Source: Sulfitobacter sp. M05 (GTDB lineage Bacteria > Pseudomonadota > Alphaproteobacteria > Rhodobacterales > Rhodobacteraceae). Taken from it: a stretch of 64,000 nucleotides of DNA. The translations under genes and the position numbers were made by a program. The stretch lies in NCBI RefSeq assembly GCF_029285175.1, contig NZ_JABEDH010000002.1:62001-126000 (forward strand), read 5' to 3'. Shown in pieces: positions 37,664 through 48,795 of this stretch (position 1 is the first letter of the stretch; each line of letters opens with the position of its first letter). The notes beneath the pieces are model-generated. The model saw only the letters and a list, made by a program, of their open reading frames with translations, made no database searches and was not told the DNA's origin.

Positions 37664-38527
37664 ATGTCCCACCCACTTCCCGCGCCCCTGCCTAAGGCGG
37701 TCAGCCTTGCGCAACAGCAGCATATTGTGAACCTGGTCCGCCGCGCCGCGCGGGCCGAGATACTGCCGCGTTTCCGCCATCTCGCTGCCGGTGACATCGA
37801 CACCAAATCCAATGCCCACGATCTGGTCACCGCTGCGGATACCGCCACCGAACAGATGATCACGCGGGCCTTGCAAATCGCCTTCCCCGACGCGCTGGTC
37901 ATCGGCGAGGAAGCCGTCGCCGCCGCACCTGATCTGTTGCAAAAGATCGCAAATGCACAACTGGCCTTTATCATCGATCCGATTGACGGCACGTGGAACT
38001 ATGCCCACGGCATCGCGGTCTTTGGTGTGATCATTGCCGTGACACGCTTTGGCAGGCCGGCCTTTGGGCTGATCTATGATCCGGTTGCCGATGACTGGGT
38101 CATTGCCGATGAAGAAGGGCCGGCAAACATGGAAAGCGCGACCCACACCGCACGCCAGATCAAGGCCAGCATGGGCAAATCGCTGGATGCGCTGATCGGC
38201 TATGTCCCGCTGCATCTGTTCGCGCAAGATAAACAGGCGAAAATTGCCGCCGCCATGACCGGCTTTGCCCGGAGCCACTCACTGGGCAGTTCAGCCCAAG
38301 AGTACCGAATGATCGCACAGGGGCACGCCGATTTCCTGATAACCGAATCTCTGCATCCCTGGGACCATGCCGCAGGGGCGCTGATCTGTGAACGCGCAGG
38401 GGCACATGTCGAAATGCTGGATGGCGGTCCTTATTCGGCAGAGCGTCACAGCGGTCACCTGCTGGTCGCCCCGGATCGCACAACATGGAACCGTCTGAAA
38501 AAGGTTTTCGCCTTCCTGCTGGAGTAG
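37664..38527 (+). CDS. Inositol monophosphatase-family phosphatase
   Basis: A 287-residue Mg-dependent phosphatase of the IMPase/HisN/CysQ family. Metal-site motifs: GEEAV (Glu), IDPIDGTWNYAHG (DPxDGT) and the C-terminal WDHAAGALICERAG. The substrate could be inositol phosphate, histidinol phosphate or PAP; the sequence does not settle it. An AAGGAA site precedes the ATG. A REP-like palindrome follows the stop. Confidence 0.88.
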   Translation: MSHPLPAPLPKAVSLAQQQHIVNLVRRAARAEILPRFRHLAAGDIDTKSNAHDLVTAADTATEQMITRALQIAFPDALVIGEEAVAAAPDLLQKIANAQLAFIIDPIDGTWNYAHGIAVFGVIIAVTRFGRPAFGLIYDPVADDWVIADEEGPANMESATHTARQIKASMGKSLDALIGYVPLHLFAQDKQAKIAAAMTGFARSHSLGSSAQEYRMIAQGHADFLITESLHPWDHAAGALICERAGAHVEMLDGGPYSAERHSGHLLVAPDRTTWNRLKKVFAFLLE

Positions 38528-38528
38528 C

Positions 38529-38553
38529 CGTAGGGCGGGGGTTCACCCCGCCA
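38529..38553. repeat. REP-like palindrome, copy 3
   Basis: GTAGGGCGGGGGTTCACCCCGCCA differs only slightly from copy 2 at 21175. It lies between the phosphatase gene and the convergent gcvP. Confidence 0.65.
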
Positions 38554-38579
38554 CCACTGCCTTTTCTACTGGCGCAGGA

Positions 38580-41426
<2,847 letters not shown>

Positions 41427-41479
41427 CGTGTCATCCTCATTTAAGCAAGCCGGCACCGCGCCCTAAACGCGCAGCCCCC

Positions 41480-41513
41480 GCTTTCATCTTGCCTTTAAAC
41501 TCAATCCCGCAGG
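41480..41513. repeat. Dispersed intergenic repeat, copy C
   Basis: TTTCATCTTGCC, two variable bases, TAAACTCAATCCCGCAGG, identical to copy A in the second half. It lies between gcvH and gcvP. Confidence 0.7.
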
Positions 41514-41524
41514 CCCCTCAGGCC

Positions 41525-41884
41525 CTAGCCGATGAATTTCTGATAGGCCGCTTCATCCATGAAATCGTCCATCTGCGACGCATCGCTGATCTTCATCTTG
41601 AACATCCACGCCTCGCCCTGCGGATCATCATTCACCATGCCGGGATTGTCGGTCAGCGTGCTGTTCACCTCGGTGATTTCACCATCGACAGGTGCCAGAA
41701 TGTCAGATGCGGCCTTCACACTCTCGATCACCACAACCTCGTCATCCTTGCTGACTGTGGTGCCCTCGTCAGGCAGCTCCACAAACACCACATCGCCCAG
41801 TTGCTCGGCGGCATGGATCGTGATCCCCACAACCATCTCGCCATCTTCCTCGCGCAGCCATTCATGCTCTTCTGTAAACTTCAT
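41525..41884 (-). CDS. gcvH: Glycine cleavage system H protein
   Basis: A 119-residue lipoyl carrier that shuttles the aminomethyl group between P and T proteins. The lipoylated Lys57 lies in VVVIESVKAASDI, and the opening MKFTEEHEWL is standard. It follows gcvT by 20 bases and precedes gcvP by about 100 bases that contain a dispersed repeat. Confidence 0.97.
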   Translation of the reverse strand: MKFTEEHEWLREEDGEMVVGITIHAAEQLGDVVFVELPDEGTTVSKDDEVVVIESVKAASDILAPVDGEITEVNSTLTDNPGMVNDDPQGEAWMFKMKISDASQMDDFMDEAAYQKFIG

Positions 41885-41904
41885 CTGTGGTTTTCCTGTT
41901 CTGG

Positions 41905-43029
41905 TTATCTCTTAAAATTTGCCGCAACAAAGGGCAGCTTGGCAACGGTCAACGGCAATCTCTTACCCCGTACCTCTCCCCAAAGCGATGTACCGACACT
42001 GCTTGCGTCTTTGGAAACATAGCCCATCGCAACCGGCCCTGCGACTGTTGGCCCGAAACTTCCTGAGGTCACAACACCAACCTCCCGACCGGCTTCGGCG
42101 GCGTCAAACAACACCACACCTTCGCGCATTGGCGCACGCCCTTGGGGCAACAAGCCAACACGTTTACGTCCAACACCGCTGGCCAGCTGGTCCAGAATGA
42201 TCGACGCCCCCGGGAAACCGCCAGCACGGGCCCCGCCTGACCGGCGCACCTTCTGGATGGCCCAGTTCAACGCCCCTTCTACCGGAGTGGTGCCGGCATC
42301 AATATCGTTTCCATAAAGACACAGCCCCGCCTCAAGGCGCAGGGAATCACGTGCGCCCAAACCAATGGGTGCGACCTCGTCCTTTGCCAGCAAAGCCTGC
42401 GCCAGTGCCTCGGCCTGTGACGCGGGCACCGAAATCTCGAACCCGTCTTCGCCAGTGTACCCCGAACGCGATGCCCAGACGGCGATGCCCCCCAAATCCA
42501 GATCGGCAATATCCATAAATGCCATCTCTGCCGCGCGCGGGTCCATTTCGGCCACAACATCAGCCGCCTTCGGGCCCTGCAAGGCGATCAAGGCGCGGTC
42601 TGCCAACTCTGTCACCGTCACATCCGGCGCCAGCCCCGCGCGCATCCGCGCGATATCGGCCTCTTTACAGGCGGCATTCACCACGACAAAAAGATCATCC
42701 CCCCGGCGCGCAAACATCAGATCGTCCTCGATCCCGCCAGCGTCATTTGTGAAAAACCCGTACCGCTGGCGGCCATCCTCCAGCCCCAGCACATCCATCG
42801 GCACCAGCGTTTCAAACGCCAGCGCCACCGCCTCCCACGAGGCCCCCGACAGAATCACCTGCCCCATGTGGCTGACGTCAAACAAACCCGCGGCGGCACG
42901 GCAATGCAGATGCTCTTTCATCACACCAAGCGGATATTGCACCGGCATGGAATAGCCTGCAAAGGGCACCATCTTGGCCCCAAGGCTAACGTGCAAATCA
43001 TAAAGCGCTGTTGCGTGTAAATCGTCCAT
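41905..43029 (-). CDS. gcvT: Aminomethyltransferase, T protein
   Basis: A 374-residue folate-dependent T protein of the glycine cleavage system. Typical segments: VPFAGYSMPVQYPLGVMKEH at the N terminus, DVSHMGQ, and RSGYTGEDGFEI with the folate-site residues. GGGGAG precedes the ATG. First gene of the operon, downstream of a glycine riboswitch. Confidence 0.97.
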   Translation of the reverse strand: MDDLHATALYDLHVSLGAKMVPFAGYSMPVQYPLGVMKEHLHCRAAAGLFDVSHMGQVILSGASWEAVALAFETLVPMDVLGLEDGRQRYGFFTNDAGGIEDDLMFARRGDDLFVVVNAACKEADIARMRAGLAPDVTVTELADRALIALQGPKAADVVAEMDPRAAEMAFMDIADLDLGGIAVWASRSGYTGEDGFEISVPASQAEALAQALLAKDEVAPIGLGARDSLRLEAGLCLYGNDIDAGTTPVEGALNWAIQKVRRSGGARAGGFPGASIILDQLASGVGRKRVGLLPQGRAPMREGVVLFDAAEAGREVGVVTSGSFGPTVAGPVAMGYVSKDASSVGTSLWGEVRGKRLPLTVAKLPFVAANFKR

Positions 43030-43099
43030 CCGTTGCTCCCCTGACCGGATGTTCTGGCAACACCGGCATCACAACGCCACACCATGTGACGTCCGATGC

Positions 43100-43250
43100 C
43101 CCCTCTGTCCTTTCGCCTGAGATCGTTATCCCTTCGGCGGGTGCCTCCTGCACCACTCTCCAGAGTGTCGTCGCAAGATCACGGTCCGTGGGCCTGAGAG
43201 TTTCCGGGGCGGTTGCTCCTTCGGCATCAGCGTGGCTGATTCTCCCATGA
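43100..43250 (-). promoter_or_regulatory. Tandem glycine riboswitch
   Basis: Reading the minus strand: aptamer 1 has GGGAGAATC, GCCGAAGGAGCAA, GGAAACTCTCAGGC; aptamer 2 has GGAGAGTG, CACCCGCCGAAGGGATAA and ATCTCAGGCGAAAGGACAGAGG. The two aptamers are joined by the usual short linker. It ends about 70 bases before gcvT. Glycine binding turns on the cleavage operon in known cases. Confidence 0.93.
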
Positions 43251-43347
43251 TCTGGCCCTGATGTACGCCGGTCAAACCCGATGCGTCAAGCGCTTGTCGC
43301 CGCCGCCGCCCCGTGCTTTTGTGGCACAAATCAACGCGAGTATCCTG

Positions 43348-43902
43348 ATGACACCCTATTTCTTCGGCTATGGCAGCCTTGTGAACCGTGACACCCACAG
43401 CTATCCCGATGCCCATCCCGCCGAATTGGTCGGCTGGCGGCGCGCCTGGGTTCGCTCTGCCGCCTTCGATCGGGTATTCCTCAGCGTAACCCCAGACACT
43501 GAAACAACAATTTCCGGCCTCATCGCCGCTGTGCCGGGTGCCGATTGGGCCGCGTTGGATTCCCGTGAAACAGGGTATGCACGGCTGTCGTCGGGCGATG
43601 CAGTCAACCATCCGCTGACACCGGTACCCGATATCGCGCATTACGCTGTGCCCGCTTCACAGCAGGGGCACACCACCCGCGATACCATCATCCTCAGCTA
43701 TCTCGACGTGGTGGTACAAGGCTTCCTGCGCGAGTTTGGCGAAGCTGGCGTACAGGCATTTTTCGACACCACCGACGGCTGGGACACCCCCATCCTGAAC
43801 GACCGTACCGCGCCGCAATACCCGCGCCACAAGGTCCTGAGCGCCACGGAAACCGCGCTGGTCGATCACCATCTTGCACGGCTATCTGCGCGCGTGGAAT
43901 AG
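43348..43902 (+). CDS. Gamma-glutamylcyclotransferase-like (GGCT/AIG2-fold) protein
   Basis: A 184-residue protein starting MTPYFFGYGSLVNRDTH; FGYGSL is the substrate-loop signature of the GGCT-like fold, and the later VVVQGFL and strand pattern fit. Family members cleave gamma-glutamyl amines or glutathione. The usual catalytic Glu could be the E of SRETGYARL, a placement seen in relatives. ATG at 43348 is chosen over an earlier open frame. It overlaps the convergent MATE gene by 21 bases. Confidence 0.8.
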   Translation: MTPYFFGYGSLVNRDTHSYPDAHPAELVGWRRAWVRSAAFDRVFLSVTPDTETTISGLIAAVPGADWAALDSRETGYARLSSGDAVNHPLTPVPDIAHYAVPASQQGHTTRDTIILSYLDVVVQGFLREFGEAGVQAFFDTTDGWDTPILNDRTAPQYPRHKVLSATETALVDHHLARLSARVE

Positions 43903-45273
43903 GGTCATCAAACGTCCCTCGCGGCCAAACAACTCCTGTTTGTCCCGCACCGGTGCCCCACCGCGATCAATCACCCGCAACGCCAGCACCCATGCCACAG
44001 CGCCAAAAATCACCCCGGCAAGGGCCTGTCCGATCAACACCCCCTGCGCGCCAAAAGCCCAGGACCCGATGAACACCAAGGGGATCAACGCAACCGCATT
44101 GCGCCCCCAGTTGGTGAAGGTCGACAGAAACGGCTGACCCAGATTGTTATAGGCTGCATTAGACACGAACAAAACGCCGGGGAAAAAGAACGCCAGCGAC
44201 AGCGGGCCACAGAACAAATAGATCAAATCACGCGTCAGCCCGGTTGCGCCAAACAGGTCAGCGATGGCACCACGCGCGAGAAAAAGTATCGCCGAGACCA
44301 GCAAAATCACCACCGCCACAAAGATCACCGCCGCGTTGAACCCGGCCCGTACCCGCGCCATGTTTCCCGCGCCATAGTTTTGTCCGATGATCGGGCCAAC
44401 AGCCCCCGAAAGCGCAAAAACCACTCCAAACGCCACCGGCGTCAGACGCCCCACAATTGCCATGCCGGCAATTGCTTCCTCGCCGTAGCTCGCCATGGAT
44501 CGGGTCACAAACGCCTGCCCCACAGGTGTCGCGATCTGCGCCAGAATGGTGGGAAACGCGATGGCCAAAATAGGGCCAAGGTCACGCAACATGCCTTTCG
44601 GCTTGGGCCAAGTGATGCCACCATAAATCTTGACCAAAGGCCAAAGCGCCGTTGCGCAAATGGTCAAACGTGCCGCCACCGATGCAATCGCGGCCCCGGT
44701 AAGTTCAAGGTTCAGACCAAAGATCAAAACCGGGTCCAGCGCAGCATTCACAACACCCCCGGCAATTGTCGCCATCATCGCACGGCGGGCATCTCCATGG
44801 GCGCGTAAAACCGCACTGCCCATCATGCCAAGGATCAGGAAAGGCATCGACGGCACAATGATCTGAAGGAAATGCACGGCCAGTGTGGCGGTTTCACCGC
44901 TGGCCCCCAGCAGCGCGACCAGACCGCCCAGCGACAACCAAACCACAATCGAAAATATAGATGCAAAAACAAATCCATAGCTTAGCGCATGGGTGGTGCG
45001 TTCTCGGGCCAGCACTGCATCACCCGCGCCCAATGCCCGCGCCACCAAAGCCCCCGCCGCAATGCCAAGGCCGATGCCAAAGGAGGTGGTGAAAAACAGA
45101 ATCGCACCGGCATACCCGATAGCCGCCGCCAGTTCGGTTTTACCCAACATCGAGATAAAGATCATGTCGACAAAATCGACGATGAAAACGGCCATCAATC
45201 CCAAAGACGCCGTCAGCGACATCACCGTCACATGACCAAAAAGGTTGCCTTTCAGAAACTTTGCCTCAGCCAT
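43882..45273 (-). CDS. MATE-family multidrug/sodium antiporter
   Basis: A 463-residue protein with about twelve membrane helices in two related halves (opening KFLKGNLFGHVTVMSLTASLG; GAGNMARVRAGFNAAV mid-protein). Such exporters move cationic drugs or metabolites using sodium or proton gradients; substrate is not readable. ATG at 45273 gives the family start MAEAKFLKG. Downstream of gltX on the same strand but separated by a terminator. Confidence 0.9.
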   Translation of the reverse strand: MAEAKFLKGNLFGHVTVMSLTASLGLMAVFIVDFVDMIFISMLGKTELAAAIGYAGAILFFTTSFGIGLGIAAGALVARALGAGDAVLARERTTHALSYGFVFASIFSIVVWLSLGGLVALLGASGETATLAVHFLQIIVPSMPFLILGMMGSAVLRAHGDARRAMMATIAGGVVNAALDPVLIFGLNLELTGAAIASVAARLTICATALWPLVKIYGGITWPKPKGMLRDLGPILAIAFPTILAQIATPVGQAFVTRSMASYGEEAIAGMAIVGRLTPVAFGVVFALSGAVGPIIGQNYGAGNMARVRAGFNAAVIFVAVVILLVSAILFLARGAIADLFGATGLTRDLIYLFCGPLSLAFFFPGVLFVSNAAYNNLGQPFLSTFTNWGRNAVALIPLVFIGSWAFGAQGVLIGQALAGVIFGAVAWVLALRVIDRGGAPVRDKQELFGREGRLMTLFHARR

Positions 45274-45289
45274 TTTTCCGTTCCTCCCC

Positions 45290-45322
45290 AAACGCAAAAG
45301 GGCGACGCAAATGCGCCGCCCC
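45290..45322 (-). terminator. Rho-independent terminator after gltX
   Basis: On the minus strand GGGCGGCGCA and TGCGTCGCCC pair (one G-T wobble) around a two-base spacer and are followed by TTTTGCGTTT. It lies 37 bases past the gltX stop and just before the MATE start. Confidence 0.8.
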
Positions 45323-45358
45323 TTTCTTCATGTTATGGTCAAATAGGACGCGCCGGTC

Positions 45359-46693
45359 TCATCCGCGCGCCTTGATCACCTGTAGCAACGGCATCACCGC
45401 CGCCATTTCAGGCCCGTGTTCCTGCCCCGTCAGCGCCAGGCGCAGCGGGCGGAACAATCCACGCCCCTTGCGCCCCGTCTGTTCCTTGACCGCGGCTGTC
45501 CATGTGCCCCATGTGCTGGCGTCAAACGGCATCTCGGGCAGCATCGCCATAGCCTCGGCGATAAACGCCTTGTCATCCTCTTCGATCACCGGCTCAGCGC
45601 CATCGCGGAACATCGCCCACCATGCATCCAGCTCGCCCAATGTTTCAATATTCTCGCGGGTCACCGCCCAGAACGGCTCTGCCAGCGCCGCTGGCACCCC
45701 CAGCTTGTCCAGTGTCTCGGCCACATCAGCCACATCCAGCGTCTGCAAATACCGCCCGGTCAGCGGGAACAGATCCCGTTCATCAAATTTCGTTGGTGCC
45801 GCACCAAAGTGGTTGATGTCAAACCCGTCGATCAGCTCGGCCATATCGGTGCGCAGCTCGACAGGATCGGACGATCCCAAACGCGCCATCAGCGACAGCA
45901 AGGCAAAGGGCTGCACACCCTGTTCACGCAGATCACGCAAGGCCAGAACACCCAGACGTTTCGACAGGGCTTCGCCCTGCGGGCCGGTCAACAGCGAGTG
46001 GTGTGCAAAGGCCGGATGATCATGGCCCAGCGCCTTCATGATCTGGATTTGCGTCGCGGTGTTGGTCACATGGTCCGATCCGCGCACAACATGGGTCACG
46101 CCCATCTCGGTGTCATCCACAACACTGGCCAGCGTATACAGGATCTGGCCATCACCACGGATCAACACCGGATCGGAGACCGACGCCGCATCAATAGAGA
46201 TATCGCCCAGAATGCCGTCTTTCCATTCGATCCGCTCACGGTCCAGCTTGAACCGCCAAACCCCGTCGCCACGCTCGGCCCGCAACGCCTCTTTCTCGGC
46301 ATCCGACAGGTTCAGCGCAGACCGGTCATAGACCGGCGGCTGGCTCATGTTCAGCTGCTTTTTACGCTTGAGGTCCAACTCGGTCGGGGTCTCGAATGCC
46401 TCATAAAACCGGCCTTTGGCGCGCAGATCATCCGCCGCTGCGTGATACTGGTCCAACCGCTCGGACTGACGTTCAACCCGGTCCCAATGCAGGCCCAACC
46501 AGTCAAGGTCTCGCTTGATCCCGTCAACATATTCTTCCTTCGAACGCTCCGGGTCCGTGTCATCAATCCGCAGGATAAACGTGCCGCCTGCCTTGCGGGC
46601 AATCAGATAATTCATCAGCGCCGTGCGCAAGTTGCCCACGTGGATGTAACCGGTGGGGGACGGGGCGAAACGGGTGGTTGTCGGGCTGGCCAT
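45359..46693 (-). CDS. gltX: Glutamyl-tRNA synthetase
   Basis: A 444-residue class I synthetase. RFAPSPTGYIHVGNLRTAL holds the HIGH motif and GEALSKRLGV the KMSKS equivalent. ATG at 46693 follows AAGGAG by about eight bases. Alphaproteobacteria often have two GluRS genes; which paralogue this is, and whether it charges tRNA-Gln as well, cannot be settled here. Confidence 0.96.
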   Translation of the reverse strand: MASPTTTRFAPSPTGYIHVGNLRTALMNYLIARKAGGTFILRIDDTDPERSKEEYVDGIKRDLDWLGLHWDRVERQSERLDQYHAAADDLRAKGRFYEAFETPTELDLKRKKQLNMSQPPVYDRSALNLSDAEKEALRAERGDGVWRFKLDRERIEWKDGILGDISIDAASVSDPVLIRGDGQILYTLASVVDDTEMGVTHVVRGSDHVTNTATQIQIMKALGHDHPAFAHHSLLTGPQGEALSKRLGVLALRDLREQGVQPFALLSLMARLGSSDPVELRTDMAELIDGFDINHFGAAPTKFDERDLFPLTGRYLQTLDVADVAETLDKLGVPAALAEPFWAVTRENIETLGELDAWWAMFRDGAEPVIEEDDKAFIAEAMAMLPEMPFDASTWGTWTAAVKEQTGRKGRGLFRPLRLALTGQEHGPEMAAVMPLLQVIKARG

Positions 46694-46758
46694 GCATGAT
46701 CTCCTTGCGAGCCGCAGGCTTCTCACAACAGCTTGATATTGTCCAGTTCGCTTGCCAG

Positions 46759-47160
46759 TCAGCTTGGATTTACGGGCCAGATGCCAGTCAGATTTCTCAA
46801 CCCCGCCCGCACCAGCTCGGCCAAAACCTCCATGTCCGCATCTTCCAACTTGTTGAGGTACAGGCAGGATTTGCCAATACTGTGTTTACCCAACCGACCA
46901 AGGATCTCCGAAAAATCCGTATACCCCGGCATGATGTATATACTCAGCTTGGCCTTGCGCGGCGCAAATCCGGTGGCGAAATAACGGCCCCTGCGCCCCG
47001 AAGCATAGGTATAGTCATAGCTGCCATAGCCCAGCATCGTTCCCGACCACAAAACCGGCTGCCACCCTGTCACTGTGCGGAAAAACGCATCTAGGCGCGC
47101 GGCCTCCATATGCCGGCGTGCCGGTGCCACATCGCTCAGAAAACGCTCTACCTGCGGCAT
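46759..47160 (-). CDS. DUF1801 protein
   Basis: A 133-residue DUF1801 (YdhG-like) protein: segments TGWQPVLWSGTMLGYGSYDYTY, ATGFAPRKAKLSIYIMPG and GKSCLYLNKLEDADMEVLAEL fit the family, whose fold resembles frataxin and whose role is unclear. ATG at 47160 with GGAGG ahead is chosen. It lies just downstream of the MORN gene on the same strand. Confidence 0.85.
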   Translation of the reverse strand: MPQVERFLSDVAPARRHMEAARLDAFFRTVTGWQPVLWSGTMLGYGSYDYTYASGRRGRYFATGFAPRKAKLSIYIMPGYTDFSEILGRLGKHSIGKSCLYLNKLEDADMEVLAELVRAGLRNLTGIWPVNPS

Positions 47161-47204
47161 CTCCCCCTCCAAACGCCCCCTGCGCCGGCAAAAAAACGCT
47201 CAGG

Positions 47205-48593
47205 TCAACCACCTTCCTTAAGCGCTCCGGCCACCCAGTCGCCGCTGGTTTCCTCCCCCGTGGCATAGCGCATGGTGCCCGCCCCCTGACGTTTGCCCGC
47301 CTTGAACATGCCTTCATAGACATCGCCATTGGCATAGGTCGCCGTGCCCATGCCCTCGATCTCGCCATTGGCCCAGGCCCCTGCGTATTTAAACCCCGTC
47401 GCCATGGTGATCGTGCCCTCGCCATGGCGCTGGCCCTCGACGAATGATCCCGCATAGGTGGTCCCGTCAGGGTAGGTCGTCGTGCCCATGCCGTGGCGCT
47501 GCCCGTCTTTCCAGCCCCCCTCATAGCGATAGCCATCCGCATAGGTCATCACCCCCTCGCCATCTATGCGGGCGTTCTTGAACGCCCCCTCATAAACCAC
47601 GCCATTGGGATAGGTCGCGCGCCCCTTGCCCTCGATCACCCCGGCCCGCCACTCCCCTTCATAGGTTGACCCATCCGGATAGGTAATCTTGCCCGTGCCA
47701 TCGACCAGATCATTGCGGAACTGCCCCTCGTAAACCGATCCGTCAGGATAGGTCACGCGGCCCACGCCTTCGATCTGTCCCCCAGCCCACGATCCGGCAT
47801 AAACATATCCGTCGGTTCCGGTGAACGTGCCCTGCCCGTCGCGCCGGTCATCGCTGAAATCACCCTCATATACATCACCGTTTGCATAGGTGACCTTGCC
47901 CTTGCCATGTCGCTTACCCGCCACCAGCTGGCCTTCGTATACGTCGCCATTGGGCTGGGTCAGGGTGCCCGAGCCGTTGATCTGACCGTCCTGCCACGTG
48001 CCGACATAGATCAACCCGTCCGGCATTTTCAGCGTGCCCGTGCCGCTGCGCTTGCCCGCAACAATATCACCTTCATAAACCGCACCATCAGGATAGGTGA
48101 TCGTGCCAACCCCCTGTTTGACTCCGTCCAGCCAATCGCCCTTATATTCATACCCCCCGACGCTTTGCATCACCCCTTTGCCGTGGTGTTTGGCATTGCG
48201 CATCCCGCCTTCATACCGCACCCCGTTGGCATAGATCGCAATGCCCTGCCCCATGATCGCACCGGCCTGCCACTCGCCCTCATAGGTACCACCATCAGCA
48301 AAGGTGATCTTGCCAAAACCATCCGGCTTGCCGCGCTCAAAATTGCCCTCATACACCGATCCGTTGGGAAAACGTGCAACCCCCTCGCCCTTGATCTCGC
48401 CCGCGACCCATGTTCCGGAATACTCATAGCCGTTGGGCAACTTATACGTGCCCTGACCATCCTGAAGCCCGTCCTTGAAACTGCCTTCATAAAGGCCGCC
48501 GTCATCATACTGTTTGGTCTGCACCGATACGTCCTGCGCCAAAGCGGGCAAGGGCAACAGGATCATACACAGGGCAAAAGCGCGAAGGGACAT
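47205..48593 (-). CDS. Exported MORN-repeat protein with 18 tandem 23-residue repeats
   Basis: A 462-residue protein with a signal peptide (MSLRAFALCMILLPLPALAQ). From about residue 30 to the end it is one array of MORN repeats of exactly 23 residues, pattern YEGxxxxGxxxGxGxxxYxxG, 18 full copies and one degenerate last copy (SGDWVAGALKEGG). MORN arrays form elongated beta-hairpin sheets that bind lipid or protein. The extra 116 codons upstream of ATG 48593 lack any signal. It is divergent from nadE. Confidence 0.92.
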   Translation of the reverse strand: MSLRAFALCMILLPLPALAQDVSVQTKQYDDGGLYEGSFKDGLQDGQGTYKLPNGYEYSGTWVAGEIKGEGVARFPNGSVYEGNFERGKPDGFGKITFADGGTYEGEWQAGAIMGQGIAIYANGVRYEGGMRNAKHHGKGVMQSVGGYEYKGDWLDGVKQGVGTITYPDGAVYEGDIVAGKRSGTGTLKMPDGLIYVGTWQDGQINGSGTLTQPNGDVYEGQLVAGKRHGKGKVTYANGDVYEGDFSDDRRDGQGTFTGTDGYVYAGSWAGGQIEGVGRVTYPDGSVYEGQFRNDLVDGTGKITYPDGSTYEGEWRAGVIEGKGRATYPNGVVYEGAFKNARIDGEGVMTYADGYRYEGGWKDGQRHGMGTTTYPDGTTYAGSFVEGQRHGEGTITMATGFKYAGAWANGEIEGMGTATYANGDVYEGMFKAGKRQGAGTMRYATGEETSGDWVAGALKEGG

Positions 48594-48795
48594 GGCAAAC
48601 CTATTCACAGACGTTAAGGAGCAATTAACCATCAGCCTAAAGTCTGGCCGCCAACGGGGCAATGTCTTTTCAAAACCGCGCGCCCCGCACAGCGCGCCCT
48701 CGCCTGCCGCCAATACCCGGCCAAGGCCAAATCCCCTTTCCCCCTGCCCCTGATCTGCTACATCACATGCAGACACACAAACAAAGGGCGCTCTT

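Noticed and set aside
47205-48530. Regular 69-base periodicity that could be mistaken for a CRISPR or tandem DNA repeat
   Set aside because: It is explained by in-frame 23-residue MORN repeats; the DNA copies are diverged and there are no spacers.
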